Of a stretch of DNA of 37,382 nt, positions 1 through 7,529 are shown piece by piece. The notes under the pieces are model-generated. The model searched no databases. It was not told the origin of the DNA and saw only the letters and a program-made list of their open reading frames with translations. Source of the stretch: Mycobacterium sp. (GTDB taxonomy: Bacteria; Actinomycetota; Actinomycetes; Mycobacteriales; Mycobacteriaceae); NCBI RefSeq assembly GCF_025965855.1, contig NZ_JAOPWB010000229.1:1-37382 (forward strand). Direction: 5' to 3'. The translations under genes were made by a program, and so were the position numbers. Numbering within the stretch: the stretch's first letter is position 1; each line of letters begins with the position of its first letter.

Positions 1-2
1 CT

Positions 3-131
3 GCGGCGAAACTCGCCGTCGGCGACTGGATCGAACGGGTCTACAACCGGCGCCGACGCCACTCATCCATCGGTATGCTCAGCCCCGTCGAGTTCGAAAA
101 CCAACTCACTCAGACGGCACAAGCCGCTTGA
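3..131 (+). CDS. IS3-family transposase, C-terminal part (partial)
   Basis: An open frame runs from the window edge to TGA at 129-131, giving 42 residues. It contains YNRRRRHSSIGMLSPVEFE, the conserved C-terminal signature of IS3-group OrfB integrase-type transposases (end of the rve domain). The DDE catalytic residues would lie upstream, outside the window. No damage is seen in the visible part, so the element may be intact. The stop codon overlaps the left arm of a perfect 9-bp inverted repeat (129-155). Confidence 0.8.
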   Translation, partial: AAKLAVGDWIERVYNRRRRHSSIGMLSPVEFENQLTQTAQAA

Positions 132-155
132 CCCCGTGTCCACCAAACGGGGTCA
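129..155. repeat. Perfect 9-bp inverted repeat at the IS end
   Basis: TGACCCCGT at 129-137 is the exact reverse complement of ACGGGGTCA at 147-155, separated by 9 nt. The left arm contains the transposase stop codon and the right arm is the presumed IS terminus. It could act as a terminator-like hairpin or be a subterminal transposase site. Function is inferred only from symmetry and position. Confidence 0.55.
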
Positions 156-359
156 AGCCCACATTGGGGTTGACCCCTGTCAACAATGGTGGAGCGAATC
201 GTAAGCCGACGGGCAGAGGAGCAGGCCCTCGTCCACTTCCTTGACTCGGCGCTTTGCGAACCGTCTGCTTTGGTCATCGAGGGACCCACGAATCCGAATC
301 GCCCAAACAGTAGGAAATCCCCTGATGCCAGCCGGGCCGACGGTCGGTAGCTTGGGCCA

Positions 360-656
360 ATGGGTCTTGACGCGGCGAATCTTGAGCGTTTCCTCGTCGA
401 GTGGTACGGACCCCGGGCGCCGGCCCGTTCCATCGGCGAGACGGCGGGACGTCTCAACGACGGCGCCGCGTCCATCTCGGCGCGAGGTGCGCAGATTCGG
501 TTGCTGATGGCGCTGGCCGTCCCTGCAGATGGCTACGCCTTCGGCGTCTTCGCCGCCGAATCGGCAGAAACGGTCGCGCAGGTGTGCGCCGATGCCGGGG
601 CTCCTGCGGAAAGGATCAGCGCCGTCGTCGGATGGTCGAACACTGGCGATTACTGA
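360..656 (+). CDS. DUF4242-like small protein
   Basis: This 98-aa protein has the feel of the DUF4242 (SCO4226-like, ferredoxin-fold, nickel-binding) family. It opens with FLVEWYGP, followed by a central IRLLMALAVPADGYAFGVFAAES and a C-terminal helix (SAETVAQVCADAGAPAERIS). Family members are small cytoplasmic proteins of about 80-100 aa and poorly known function. ATG 360 is chosen because the domain begins directly after it; no strong ribosome site is visible. It lies alone between the IS end and a convergent lipoprotein gene, ending 26 bp from it. The family call rests on residue pattern only. Confidence 0.6.
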   Translation: MGLDAANLERFLVEWYGPRAPARSIGETAGRLNDGAASISARGAQIRLLMALAVPADGYAFGVFAAESAETVAQVCADAGAPAERISAVVGWSNTGDY

Positions 657-682
657 TCGCCCAAGTCCGGATGCAACCGTTC

Positions 683-1207
683 CTACTGCGGTACCTGGGG
701 CGCGATCTTTCGGGCGAGGTTGATGGCAGCCGAATTGGCCTGGTCCGGCGAGAGTTTCAGCACCGCAACCTGAACGGTATTGACCCTATTGCCGGCAGCG
801 AACTCGACTTGGCCGCCGCCCAGCAGGCGCGTGCCATCGGGTCCCGGCGTTGAGGGATCCGGGAAGCCGGGCTCCGGTGGAGGCAATTTGTTGTTACGTG
901 CCGTGCCTGGGTTGCTGATCGTAATTGATACGGACTCGAGCGTGGTCGGGTTGTCCCAGGAACAACTACCCATCTCAGGGTCCTTGCCGGCCGACTTACC
1001 CGGCACGGTGATTCCAAGAATCGACGAAATATCTTGCGGCGACAGCATTGAGCAAGCATCGATCGCTTTGGCGGTCTTACTTGCGCCCGGGGCTGCGCTG
1101 GCCGAACCGCTTTGCTGGCCACTTGGACTACTCGCGTGGGATTGACAGCCTGCCACCGCACAGCCCAGCGCCACAGCGGCCATAAGGTGATTGACATTCG
1201 CCTTCAT
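683..1207 (-). CDS. DUF3558-family lipoprotein
   Basis: The 174-aa product starts with a short signal peptide ending in a lipobox (AVAGC, Cys21), so it should be exported and lipid-anchored. After a Ser/Ala/Gly-rich linker comes a domain opening with IDACSMLSPQDISSILGI and a second cysteine in GSCSWDN. The Cys..LS..DI..ILG..Cys-W pattern is typical of mycobacterial DUF3558 lipoproteins (LpqN/LprB-like), whose roles are mostly unknown. Length fits the family. The upstream exported hypothetical lies on the same strand 89 bp away and could share a transcript. Confidence 0.82.
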   Translation of the reverse strand: MKANVNHLMAAVALGCAVAGCQSHASSPSGQQSGSASAAPGASKTAKAIDACSMLSPQDISSILGITVPGKSAGKDPEMGSCSWDNPTTLESVSITISNPGTARNNKLPPPEPGFPDPSTPGPDGTRLLGGGQVEFAAGNRVNTVQVAVLKLSPDQANSAAINLARKIAPQVPQ

Positions 1208-1296
1208 GAGGGACTCCTAACGTTCGTTCTCGACGTTACTTTCACGCATCGGTCGCTGAATCAGGGTTGCCCCCACACTTTCGGAAGCCTTGAGGT

Positions 1297-1836
1297 TCAG
1301 AACGACGTCACACTTCGATCGCTAACGGACATGCCGTGACCGCTGCGGTCATTGGTGAATTTCGTGGCGTCTGGGGTGGCGACGATCGTCCAGCCCTGTG
1401 CGCTGTAGGTCTGAAAATCGAGCGTTACGTGACCCTCGAGCGCACCGAGATCGGCTTCCACCCAATGCAATTGGCCATTCGCTGTGACGCTGACGGTGTG
1501 GTAATGCTGCCCACCTTTGGTCGTCGGCCAGTTGTTCGCCGCAGTCTGACAGGCAACGAGTTCCACGCGCACGTACCCTTGGACGTTCGGTGTCAGCGGA
1601 ATCGCAGGCGGCGGCGGTGGGGTGGACGTCGAGATCAGGCTGTAGCCTCCGGGCACTCCTCCCCGCGCGAATCCCACGGCAGTGGCCGCCAACCTAGCGG
1701 ACATTATGCCTTCCCGCCCGGCAAACCCGACTCGCGCCAGACGTACTACGACGTGACCGCTCAACACGTTCGGATTCCTCTCCCGGTGACCAAGCGTTGC
1801 GAGATCCGACGCTATGGGTCCGGGAGCATCCGACAC
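1297..1836 (-). CDS. Hypothetical mycobacterial protein, probably exported
   Basis: The full frame is 179 aa, but its first 44 residues look non-coding in composition. An internal ATG at 1704, preceded by a GGGCGGGAAGG-type ribosome site, gives a 136-aa product and is my preferred start. The mature part has a Pro-rich stretch (TPPPPPAIPLTP) followed by a beta-rich domain (VQGYVRVELVACQTAANNW and GHVTLDFQTYSAQGWTIV). The residues after Met at 1704 are only weakly hydrophobic, so a signal peptide is doubtful. No family is recognised. It sits between cysQ and the DUF3558 gene on the same strand. Confidence 0.55.
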   Translation of the reverse strand: MSDAPGPIASDLATLGHRERNPNVLSGHVVVRLARVGFAGREGIMSARLAATAVGFARGGVPGGYSLISTSTPPPPPAIPLTPNVQGYVRVELVACQTAANNWPTTKGGQHYHTVSVTANGQLHWVEADLGALEGHVTLDFQTYSAQGWTIVATPDATKFTNDRSGHGMSVSDRSVTSF

Positions 1837-1903
1837 ATCAGGGGTTTCACTACAGTTTCGACGACACAGCGCGGCGAATCCTCGTCCGCAGCCGGATCAG
1901 ACG

Positions 1904-2644
1904 TCAGCCGGTGACGGCGAGTACGGCTGCGGCGAGCTCAGGGCGGCAGACCACCAGGTCCGGCAGCTTCGGGTCCGGTTGGTTGTACGCCAGCGGCGAA
2001 CCGTCGATGCGGGAGGTGTGCAAACCCGCGGCCCGGGCCACCGCCACCGGGGCAGCCGAGTCCCATTCGAATTGACCGCCAGCATGGACGTACACGTCGG
2101 ACGACCCCTGCACAATCGACGCCACCTTGGCTCCGGCGGAACCCATCTCCACCAATATGCCGTCCAGGGCATCGCGAACGGCCAACGCGATCGCGGGTGG
2201 CCGGGTGCGGGACACCACGATGCGCGGCTTGCCTGGCGCGGGGGGAGGTGCATCAACGTCTGGTGTGGCCAGCGTGATGCCCTGCGCCGGTAGCGCTACT
2301 GCACCGGCAATAAGCTCACCGGTCTGCCAGAGCGCGACGTGCACCGCCCAGTCGTTGCGCCCGAGCTCGGAGAATTCCCGCGTGCCGTCGAGCGGGTCGA
2401 CAATCCACACCCGCTCCGATCGCAGTCGTACCGGGTCGTCCGCGCCCTCCTCGGATAGCACCGCGTCGTCAGGCCGCTCGCTGGCGAGTGCTTCCATGAG
2501 AAAGTCGTGGGACTGCTTGTCCCCCGCGGCTTTCCGCTCGCTGGCGTCGGCATCGGCGAATTGCTGCCGCACCCCGAGCAACAGCCGCCCCGCCTCCGCG
2601 GCCAACCGCGCGGCCAGCGCGTGGTCATTCACTGGTGACTCCAC
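1904..2644 (-). CDS. cysQ: CysQ-type inositol-monophosphatase-family phosphatase
   Basis: The 246-aa protein belongs to the Mg2+-dependent, Li+-sensitive phosphatase superfamily. Metal-site motifs are SEEGADD (around 64-70), WIVDPLDGT (80-88) and EWDSAAP near the C-terminus. It resembles mycobacterial CysQ (3'-phosphoadenosine 5'-phosphate phosphatase, with some FBPase/IMPase activity) along its length, including SAGAK and the YNQPDP..LPDLVVCRPE tail. This type recycles PAP from sulfate assimilation in the cytoplasm. GTG 2644 gives the longest form; GTG 2632, with GTGGAG just upstream, is an equally good start. Exact substrate among PAP and sugar or inositol phosphates is not decided by sequence. 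Confidence 0.85.
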   Translation of the reverse strand: MESPVNDHALAARLAAEAGRLLLGVRQQFADADASERKAAGDKQSHDFLMEALASERPDDAVLSEEGADDPVRLRSERVWIVDPLDGTREFSELGRNDWAVHVALWQTGELIAGAVALPAQGITLATPDVDAPPPAPGKPRIVVSRTRPPAIALAVRDALDGILVEMGSAGAKVASIVQGSSDVYVHAGGQFEWDSAAPVAVARAAGLHTSRIDGSPLAYNQPDPKLPDLVVCRPELAAAVLAVTG

Positions 2645-2752
2645 AAGCGATCACAATCCTCAATAAGTTGGTAGCGTTGACCAAATTTACCGTGCGACGA
2701 TTCTTGGGACAGGGCCCCCCGGGTGTGACGTTTCTGCCATAACCTAGTAAGC

Positions 2753-3367
2753 GTGAGCGGCGACGTCTCGTCATCGAGCCGGCTGCGGTTTCCGGGGGGC
2801 AACCGGGGGGTCGTCGGCGTCGTCGTGGCTGTTCTGCTGATCGGGGTACTCACCTTCGTCGGAGTCAAGCTGCTCCAGCGCCACGAGGGCGCTCCGGCCC
2901 AGGCCCCCACCCAAACATCGCAACCGACCAGTTTCGCCATCCCCGGGTGTTACAACCCGTCGGTCCCGCCGGTCGAGCGTCCGAAGAAGCTCAGTATTTT
3001 GGGATGCGCCAGCGTAGCCGTTGCGCTGCAAGACATGTCGTGGACCTCATGGGGACCGCAGGGCGCCGATGGGACCGGTACCGCCGTGTTCAAGATCTGC
3101 GATCCCAATTGCGCGGCCGGGTATCAACTCACCGACCCGGTTGTCGTGCATGCGTGGAACGCGCAGCCGCCGCGCCCCGACGCGATCTGCCAGTCAGGGC
3201 TGAAGATCTTTGCCGACCTGGTCTTGGCCTTCCCGGAGGCGGCCCCACCGCCCACCGCTCAGAAAACCAACACCCAGTACAACGGAATGCCGGCAGTGCA
3301 CTACGTCAACTACTCGGGTGGCAACGCCCGCGACGCCCAATTCATCGGCTACACGTTCTGCAATTAG
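2753..3367 (+). CDS. Membrane-anchored exported protein, function unknown
   Basis: This 204-aa protein has a short basic N-terminus, one transmembrane segment (about residues 20-40, VVGVVVAVLLIGVLTFVGV) and an extracytoplasmic domain after a Gln/Pro/Thr-rich linker. The domain contains at least six cysteines (for example IPGCYNP, ILGCAS, KICDPNCAAGY, ICQSG and a near-terminal Cys), suggesting disulfides. The start is GTG 2753. The gene runs divergently from cysQ (108-bp gap) and converges on the thiolase gene with only 7 bp between stops. I do not recognise a named family; similar hypothetical exported proteins occur in mycobacteria. Confidence 0.75.
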   Translation: MSGDVSSSSRLRFPGGNRGVVGVVVAVLLIGVLTFVGVKLLQRHEGAPAQAPTQTSQPTSFAIPGCYNPSVPPVERPKKLSILGCASVAVALQDMSWTSWGPQGADGTGTAVFKICDPNCAAGYQLTDPVVVHAWNAQPPRPDAICQSGLKIFADLVLAFPEAAPPPTAQKTNTQYNGMPAVHYVNYSGGNARDAQFIGYTFCN

Positions 3368-3374
3368 CCGTTGA

Positions 3375-4550
3375 TCAGACCTCGATGACGACGGCGCCGC
3401 CCTGACCGCCGCCCGCACACATCGCCGCGACACCGATTCCGCCGCCGCGCCGTACCAGCTCATAGGCCAGCGTGGTGATCATGCGTGCGCCCGAGGCCGC
3501 GATGGGGTGGCCGAGGCTGCACCCGCTACCGGAGAAATTCACCTTCTCCTCGTCGATGCCGTACTCGCGGCACGCCGCGATCGGCACCGAGGCGAACGCC
3601 TCGTTGATCTCCCACAGCGCCACGTCGTCGACCGACAGCCCGACCCGCTGCAGCACCTTCCCGATCACCTTGACCGCACCCAGACCGCAGTCCCTGGGCG
3701 GTACGCCCACGGCGGCCCACGCCCTGACCGTGCCCATCACGTTCAGCTTCTCGGCGAGGGCGTAGTCGCGGTCGACCAACGCGACCGCTGCGGCGGCGTC
3801 GTTGGTGCCGCTGCTGTTGCCCGCCGTGATCGAAAATCCCTCGATCTCGGGGTGCAGCACCTTGAGCGCGGCAAGCTTCTCGACGGTGGTGTCGCGCCGG
3901 GGATGCTCGTCGACCGAGAAATCGGTCACCGAACCGTCGGCCTGGGTGACCTTGAGCGGGACGATCTCGTCGAGGAACTTCCCCGCGTCCATCGCCGCGA
4001 TGGCGCGCTCATGCGACCGAGCCGCCCAGGCGTCCATCTCCTCGCGGGTGATGCCGACCGTCTGCGCGGTGTTCCACCCCACGGTGATCGACATGTCCCT
4101 GGTGGGCGCGTCCGGCGTCTCGACGTGCGTGGGCGGCAACCACCGCTCCTCGAACTTCAGCTCGGGGCCGGGAATCCGCTGGTTCATCAACGGCGTCATC
4201 GACAGCGACTGCACTCCACCGGCGATGAGCACGCGCTCCATCCCGGAACCTATCTGGGCCGCGGCGTTGCCGATCGCGGTGAGGCTGCCCGCGCAGTGCC
4301 GGTTCACCGCCTGGCCGGGGATGTCCTCCATGCCCGTCGCGGCGGCCGCGTAACGAGCCAAATCCCCACCGCCGTAGTGTGATTCGGCGAAGATGATGTC
4401 GTCGATGAAGGAAGGGTCGATGCCCGACCTGCGCACCACCTCGGGGAGCACCATGGTGATGAGCGTCTCGGGCGGCGTGTTGGCGAGGGCGCCTTTGAAG
4501 GAGCGGCCGATCGCCGTCCTGGTGGCTCCGACGATCACGGGTGTAGCCAT
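3375..4550 (-). CDS. Acetyl-CoA acetyltransferase / thiolase (FadA-type)
   Basis: The product is 391 aa from ATG 4550, which has a purine-rich site (GAGGTTGAG) upstream; the frame stays open 128 codons further but that part is not thiolase. All thiolase landmarks are present: nucleophile Cys86 in NRHCAGS, NEAF at 316-319, His348 in GHPIA and Cys378 in MCAGGGQGG. It should catalyse thiolytic cleavage of 3-oxoacyl-CoA, or acetoacetyl-CoA condensation, as a cytoplasmic tetramer. It is monocistronic and not near other beta-oxidation genes. Chain-length preference cannot be read from sequence. Confidence 0.9.
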   Translation of the reverse strand: MATPVIVGATRTAIGRSFKGALANTPPETLITMVLPEVVRRSGIDPSFIDDIIFAESHYGGGDLARYAAAATGMEDIPGQAVNRHCAGSLTAIGNAAAQIGSGMERVLIAGGVQSLSMTPLMNQRIPGPELKFEERWLPPTHVETPDAPTRDMSITVGWNTAQTVGITREEMDAWAARSHERAIAAMDAGKFLDEIVPLKVTQADGSVTDFSVDEHPRRDTTVEKLAALKVLHPEIEGFSITAGNSSGTNDAAAAVALVDRDYALAEKLNVMGTVRAWAAVGVPPRDCGLGAVKVIGKVLQRVGLSVDDVALWEINEAFASVPIAACREYGIDEEKVNFSGSGCSLGHPIAASGARMITTLAYELVRRGGGIGVAAMCAGGGQGGAVVIEV

Positions 4551-4708
4551 GTTCTCAACCTCGGACTGTTTCGGCTGCGGTCGGCAGCAACGGGTGGCTG
4601 GAATCGTATCCAATACCGTATGAGCAATAGTAACGGGGTAGGTTCCATCCGCCGCGGTCGGTTGGCAGATCTTTCCCATCGCGGTTCGCTGGAGCGGATT
4701 CAGCGCCA

Positions 4709-4764
4709 CGGGCGTAACGCCACGGCGAGAAAACCGATGAAATCCCGCCATGGCGTTACGCCCG
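4709..4764. repeat. Long imperfect palindrome in a divergent intergenic region
   Basis: GGGCGTAACGCCA at 4710-4722 is exactly complementary to TGGCGTTACGCCC at 4751-4763. The pair extends by one outer base pair and, after a mismatch, four inner pairs (24-27 with 46-49), leaving an 18-nt loop. It lies between the divergent thiolase and DoxX-like genes. It could be a cruciform or hairpin element, a small non-autonomous repeat, or a large operator. No second copy was noticed in this window. Confidence 0.7.
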
Positions 4765-4815
4765 CGTAAGCGACTGGCGGCGAGCGTCGGCCACCGCGCA
4801 CGACACAATGGGTCC

Positions 4816-5208
4816 ATGACCACCACACCCCTCGCCGGACCTGACGCGACCCAGACCGCCGCACACCGCGTCGCGACAATGCTCGTGGGCATCGGCACCC
4901 TGCACTTCCTGGCACCCAAACCGTTCGACGCCATCGTTCCCGCCGAGCTGCCGGGAGACGCACGGCTCTACACCTACGCATCGGGACTCGCCGAGTTATC
5001 CATCGGAACGTTGCTGGTACCGCGACGCACCCGACGGCTGGCCGCCCTGGCGGCCGCCATGCTGTTCGTCAGCGTGTTCCCGGCCAACGTCAACATGGTT
5101 CGGTTGTGGTGGGACAAGCCCTGGCCGATGCGCATCGCCGCGCTGGCCAGGCTGCCGCTACAGATTCCGATGATCACCATCGCGCTCAAAATCAGGCGGA
5201 ACAGCTAG
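4816..5208 (+). CDS. DoxX-like small membrane protein
   Basis: A 130-aa protein with about four hydrophobic helices, opening with VATMLVGIGTLHFLAP and containing YASGLAELSIGTLLVPRRTRRLAALAAA and FPANVNMV, a DoxX-like arrangement. Such proteins sit in the cytoplasmic membrane; their role is generally unclear (redox or thiol stress in some cases). ATG 4816 is preferred over an upstream in-frame ATG at 4750, because that one lies inside the palindrome and its extra residues are Arg-rich and non-conserved in look. The next gene starts 8 bp after the stop, suggesting an operon. Confidence 0.72.
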   Translation: MTTTPLAGPDATQTAAHRVATMLVGIGTLHFLAPKPFDAIVPAELPGDARLYTYASGLAELSIGTLLVPRRTRRLAALAAAMLFVSVFPANVNMVRLWWDKPWPMRIAALARLPLQIPMITIALKIRRNS

Positions 5209-5216
5209 AGGTCCAC

Positions 5217-6095
5217 GTGAGCACGACGGCCATCGCGGTACTGCTCGCATTAGCGGCCGCGTTGATGATCGGCATCGGCGATGTCCTCGAGCAGCGATCC
5301 GCCCAACAGGTCACAGACAAACCGGTCGGCACCTTCGCACTTTTTCACCGGCTGCTGCGCGATCGCCGATGGTGGACGGGCAGTCTCGTGGCCGCCGCCG
5401 GGTTCGGCCTGCAAGCCGCGGCTCTGGGCCTGGGTTCCGTGGTACTGGTGCAGGCGCTGTCGGTGACCTCATTGCTGTTCGCGTTGCTCATCAGTGCGGC
5501 GGTCGACCACCGCAGAATCACTCGCTGGCAAGGGATCTGCGGCGTGCTGCTTGCCGCCGCCGTCACCGTGGTGGTTACGGTCGGCAACCCGCAGGCCGGG
5601 ATCCCGAGGGGGTCGGTTCGGACATGGATCATCGTCGGCTTGGTGATGGGCCCGGGCCTGTTCCTGTGTGTGATTGGCGCTCGGATGTTCTCGGGTTGGG
5701 TCGGCGCGCTGCTGCTGGGGGTGATGTCAGGTTCGCTGTGGGGCGTGTTCACGGTCTTGACAAAGGGTGTCGTCGACCAGCTCGGCCACGGCATCCCGGC
5801 GCTGCTGCGCACACCCGAGTTGTATGTGTGGGCGGTGCTGGGCCTCGCCGCCACGGCCTGGGAGCAGTCGGCATTTCGGGCCGGCTCGCTGACCGCGTCG
5901 CTGCCCGCGGTGACCGTCGCCGAACCCATCGTCGGATCGGTGCTCGGCGTCACCGTGCTGGGTGAGACGCTGAGCACCAACAACATCGGCATGGTCGCGA
6001 TCGGCGTGTCGGTCGCGGTGATGATCGCGGCGACGGTGGCGCTGGCCCACAGCCAGGCGACGCGATCAGATCTCCCGCGAACCGATCCGGTGTAG
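5217..6095 (+). CDS. DMT-superfamily (EamA/NIPA-like) membrane transporter
   Basis: The 292-aa protein is almost entirely hydrophobic, with nine to ten predicted helices in two repeated halves. EamA-like features are GDVLEQRSAQ near the N-terminus and AEPIVGSVLGVTVLGETLS near the C-terminus; the latter resembles the conserved second-repeat end of DMT exporters. GTG 5217 follows the DoxX-like gene by 8 bp. Mycobacterial members are annotated as DMT-family or NIPA-type magnesium transporters; the substrate is unknown. Its 3' end overlaps the convergent glyoxalase gene by 30 bp. Confidence 0.8.
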   Translation: MSTTAIAVLLALAAALMIGIGDVLEQRSAQQVTDKPVGTFALFHRLLRDRRWWTGSLVAAAGFGLQAAALGLGSVVLVQALSVTSLLFALLISAAVDHRRITRWQGICGVLLAAAVTVVVTVGNPQAGIPRGSVRTWIIVGLVMGPGLFLCVIGARMFSGWVGALLLGVMSGSLWGVFTVLTKGVVDQLGHGIPALLRTPELYVWAVLGLAATAWEQSAFRAGSLTASLPAVTVAEPIVGSVLGVTVLGETLSTNNIGMVAIGVSVAVMIAATVALAHSQATRSDLPRTDPV

Positions 6096-6434
6096 GGTGC
6101 CGTCCGGATCGACGTAGGCGAATTCCCTTAAGCCGTAGGGCGTCTCGTGTGGTTCGATCAGGCGGCCGGCGAGATTTTCCAGTGCCGCCCACTCCGCGTA
6201 GAGGGCGTCGGCGTCACTGACGTAGAGATACACACTGGCGGCGGTGCGCAGCGGATCGTGCTCGGCCCATTCGGTGAGGTGGATCGAGACGGAGCCGCGG
6301 TCGACGAACCCGTAGCGCTCTGGGCCCTCGTAGCCGCGCGCGTCGAATCCGAGTTTGCGATAGCGGTCAAGCGCGACATCCAGATTCTGAACGGGCACGA
6401 TCGGTGACACAGAGTTGAACTCGATTTCGGGCAT
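6066..6434 (-). CDS. Glyoxalase/bleomycin-resistance fold protein
   Basis: A 122-aa protein of the vicinal-oxygen-chelate superfamily. The beta-alpha-beta-beta-beta pattern is visible: VSPIVPVQNLDVALDRYRKLGF, then VSIHLTEW, then YLYVSDADALYAEW, ending REFAYVDPDGTLHRIG. The DPDG turn and length match small BleO/glyoxalase-like proteins. Such proteins bind antibiotics or catalyse metal-dependent reactions; which applies here is unknown. ATG 6434 is chosen since MPEIEFNSVSP begins the fold; an in-frame upstream start adds only 15 residues. It overlaps the transporter's 3' end tail to tail. Confidence 0.82.
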   Translation of the reverse strand: MPEIEFNSVSPIVPVQNLDVALDRYRKLGFDARGYEGPERYGFVDRGSVSIHLTEWAEHDPLRTAASVYLYVSDADALYAEWAALENLAGRLIEPHETPYGLREFAYVDPDGTLHRIGSREI

Positions 6435-6557
6435 ACCACAGTGTGCGACGGCGCGTGCTGTCGTATGCTCCACCCGCAAACCATCTCTGAATAGCCGACG
6501 CGTGGGGGTGCGCGGAGCGCTTGAGGAGCCAACTCAAGCACGAAGGGCACTAAAACC

Positions 6558-7307
6558 ATGCGCAAGCAAACCGCCGCGATCGCCATCGCCGCCGTCGGGA
6601 TACTGGTCGCGGGCTGCGACAGCAGCAACGGGGGCGGCGCCGCCTCGTCATCGACGACCACCACCACCCCGTCGAAGCCGCCCCTGGCCCAGGGCGTGCT
6701 GCTGAACCTCATGCTCACTCCGCCCGAGATCGACAGCGCGGTGGGCGCCAACGGAACGACGGTCGCCGACAAATCCGACACGCTGCCCGACGACAGCAAT
6801 TCGCCCTACCCGCAGGGATACAAATTTCCGGCCGAATGCCTTTACGTTCAGCACCCCGGCGAGGCCCCCGTCTATGCCGGCAGCGGGAACACGGCGTCTC
6901 ACGGGGAACGCGACACGACGCCGCTTCCGCCCGGTTCGAACGATCCAGACCCGGAGGTGACCCAGGTGGTGGTGTTGTTCCCTTCCGCCAAGGAGGCGAA
7001 CGCCTTCTTCACCGCCTCCACCCAGCGCTGGCCCGCCTGCGCCGACCGCCAGGGCACGATTCCCGGGGACGCGGACGCGCCTGAAATTCAGTGGAAGGCA
7101 GGAGCGGTCTCCAACGCCAACGGGGTTTTGAGCACCACCACGAGCGTGACCGCGAGCAAGAACGGCGCCACCCTGTCCCAGAGCTGCCAACGGGCGTTGA
7201 CCGTGCGCAACAACGTCGTGATCGACGTCGACGCGTGCCGCAAGGACCCAGGGGACTTGGCCGTCACCGTCGCCAATCAGATCGCCGGCAAAGTCGACAA
7301 GCAATAA
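6558..7307 (+). CDS. PknH-sensor-domain lipoprotein
   Basis: A 249-aa lipoprotein with signal peptide and lipobox LVAGC (Cys20), followed by a Ser/Thr-rich linker. The rest matches the PknH_C-like extracellular sensor family seen in mycobacterial kinases and LppH/LpqQ-type lipoproteins: LLTPPEID-like opening (LMLTPPEIDSAVG), PAECLYVQ, TQVVVLFPSAKEANAFFTAS, RWPACADRQ, SCQRALTVRNNVVIDVDACR. Four cysteines are placed as in that domain, where they form two disulfides. It is probably anchored on the outer face of the membrane; the ligand is unknown. It appears monocistronic. Confidence 0.85.
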   Translation: MRKQTAAIAIAAVGILVAGCDSSNGGGAASSSTTTTTPSKPPLAQGVLLNLMLTPPEIDSAVGANGTTVADKSDTLPDDSNSPYPQGYKFPAECLYVQHPGEAPVYAGSGNTASHGERDTTPLPPGSNDPDPEVTQVVVLFPSAKEANAFFTASTQRWPACADRQGTIPGDADAPEIQWKAGAVSNANGVLSTTTSVTASKNGATLSQSCQRALTVRNNVVIDVDACRKDPGDLAVTVANQIAGKVDKQ

Positions 7308-7529
7308 CTCACCCGCACAAGCGATTTAGGTAACCGGCCGGCGGGCCGTATTCCCGATTGCCACCCGACGTTTACCTACTGGCTCTAGCTATCCCCCGCG
7401 GCGGCGGCGTACGCTCTGGCGGCCGAGCCGGTCAAGCCACGATACTTGCGCCATCACCGAACCTGGTTGTAAGCCGTACCCGCACATGGCATCCTGCGGA
7501 CGACTGTCGCACAGCGTTGAGGAGGACAA

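Larger units (their letters stand above)
1..155 (+). mobile_element. Right end of an IS3-family insertion sequence
   Basis: The window opens inside an insertion element. It holds the last codons of an IS3-type transposase followed by a terminal sequence ending in GGGGTCA at 149-155. IS3-family elements usually end in CA, and actinobacterial members often carry a GTCCACCAAACGGGGTCA-like end, which is what is seen here (recalled knowledge, not searched). The left end lies outside the window, so length, inverted-repeat match and target duplication cannot be checked. The boundary at 155 is inferred. Confidence 0.6.
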
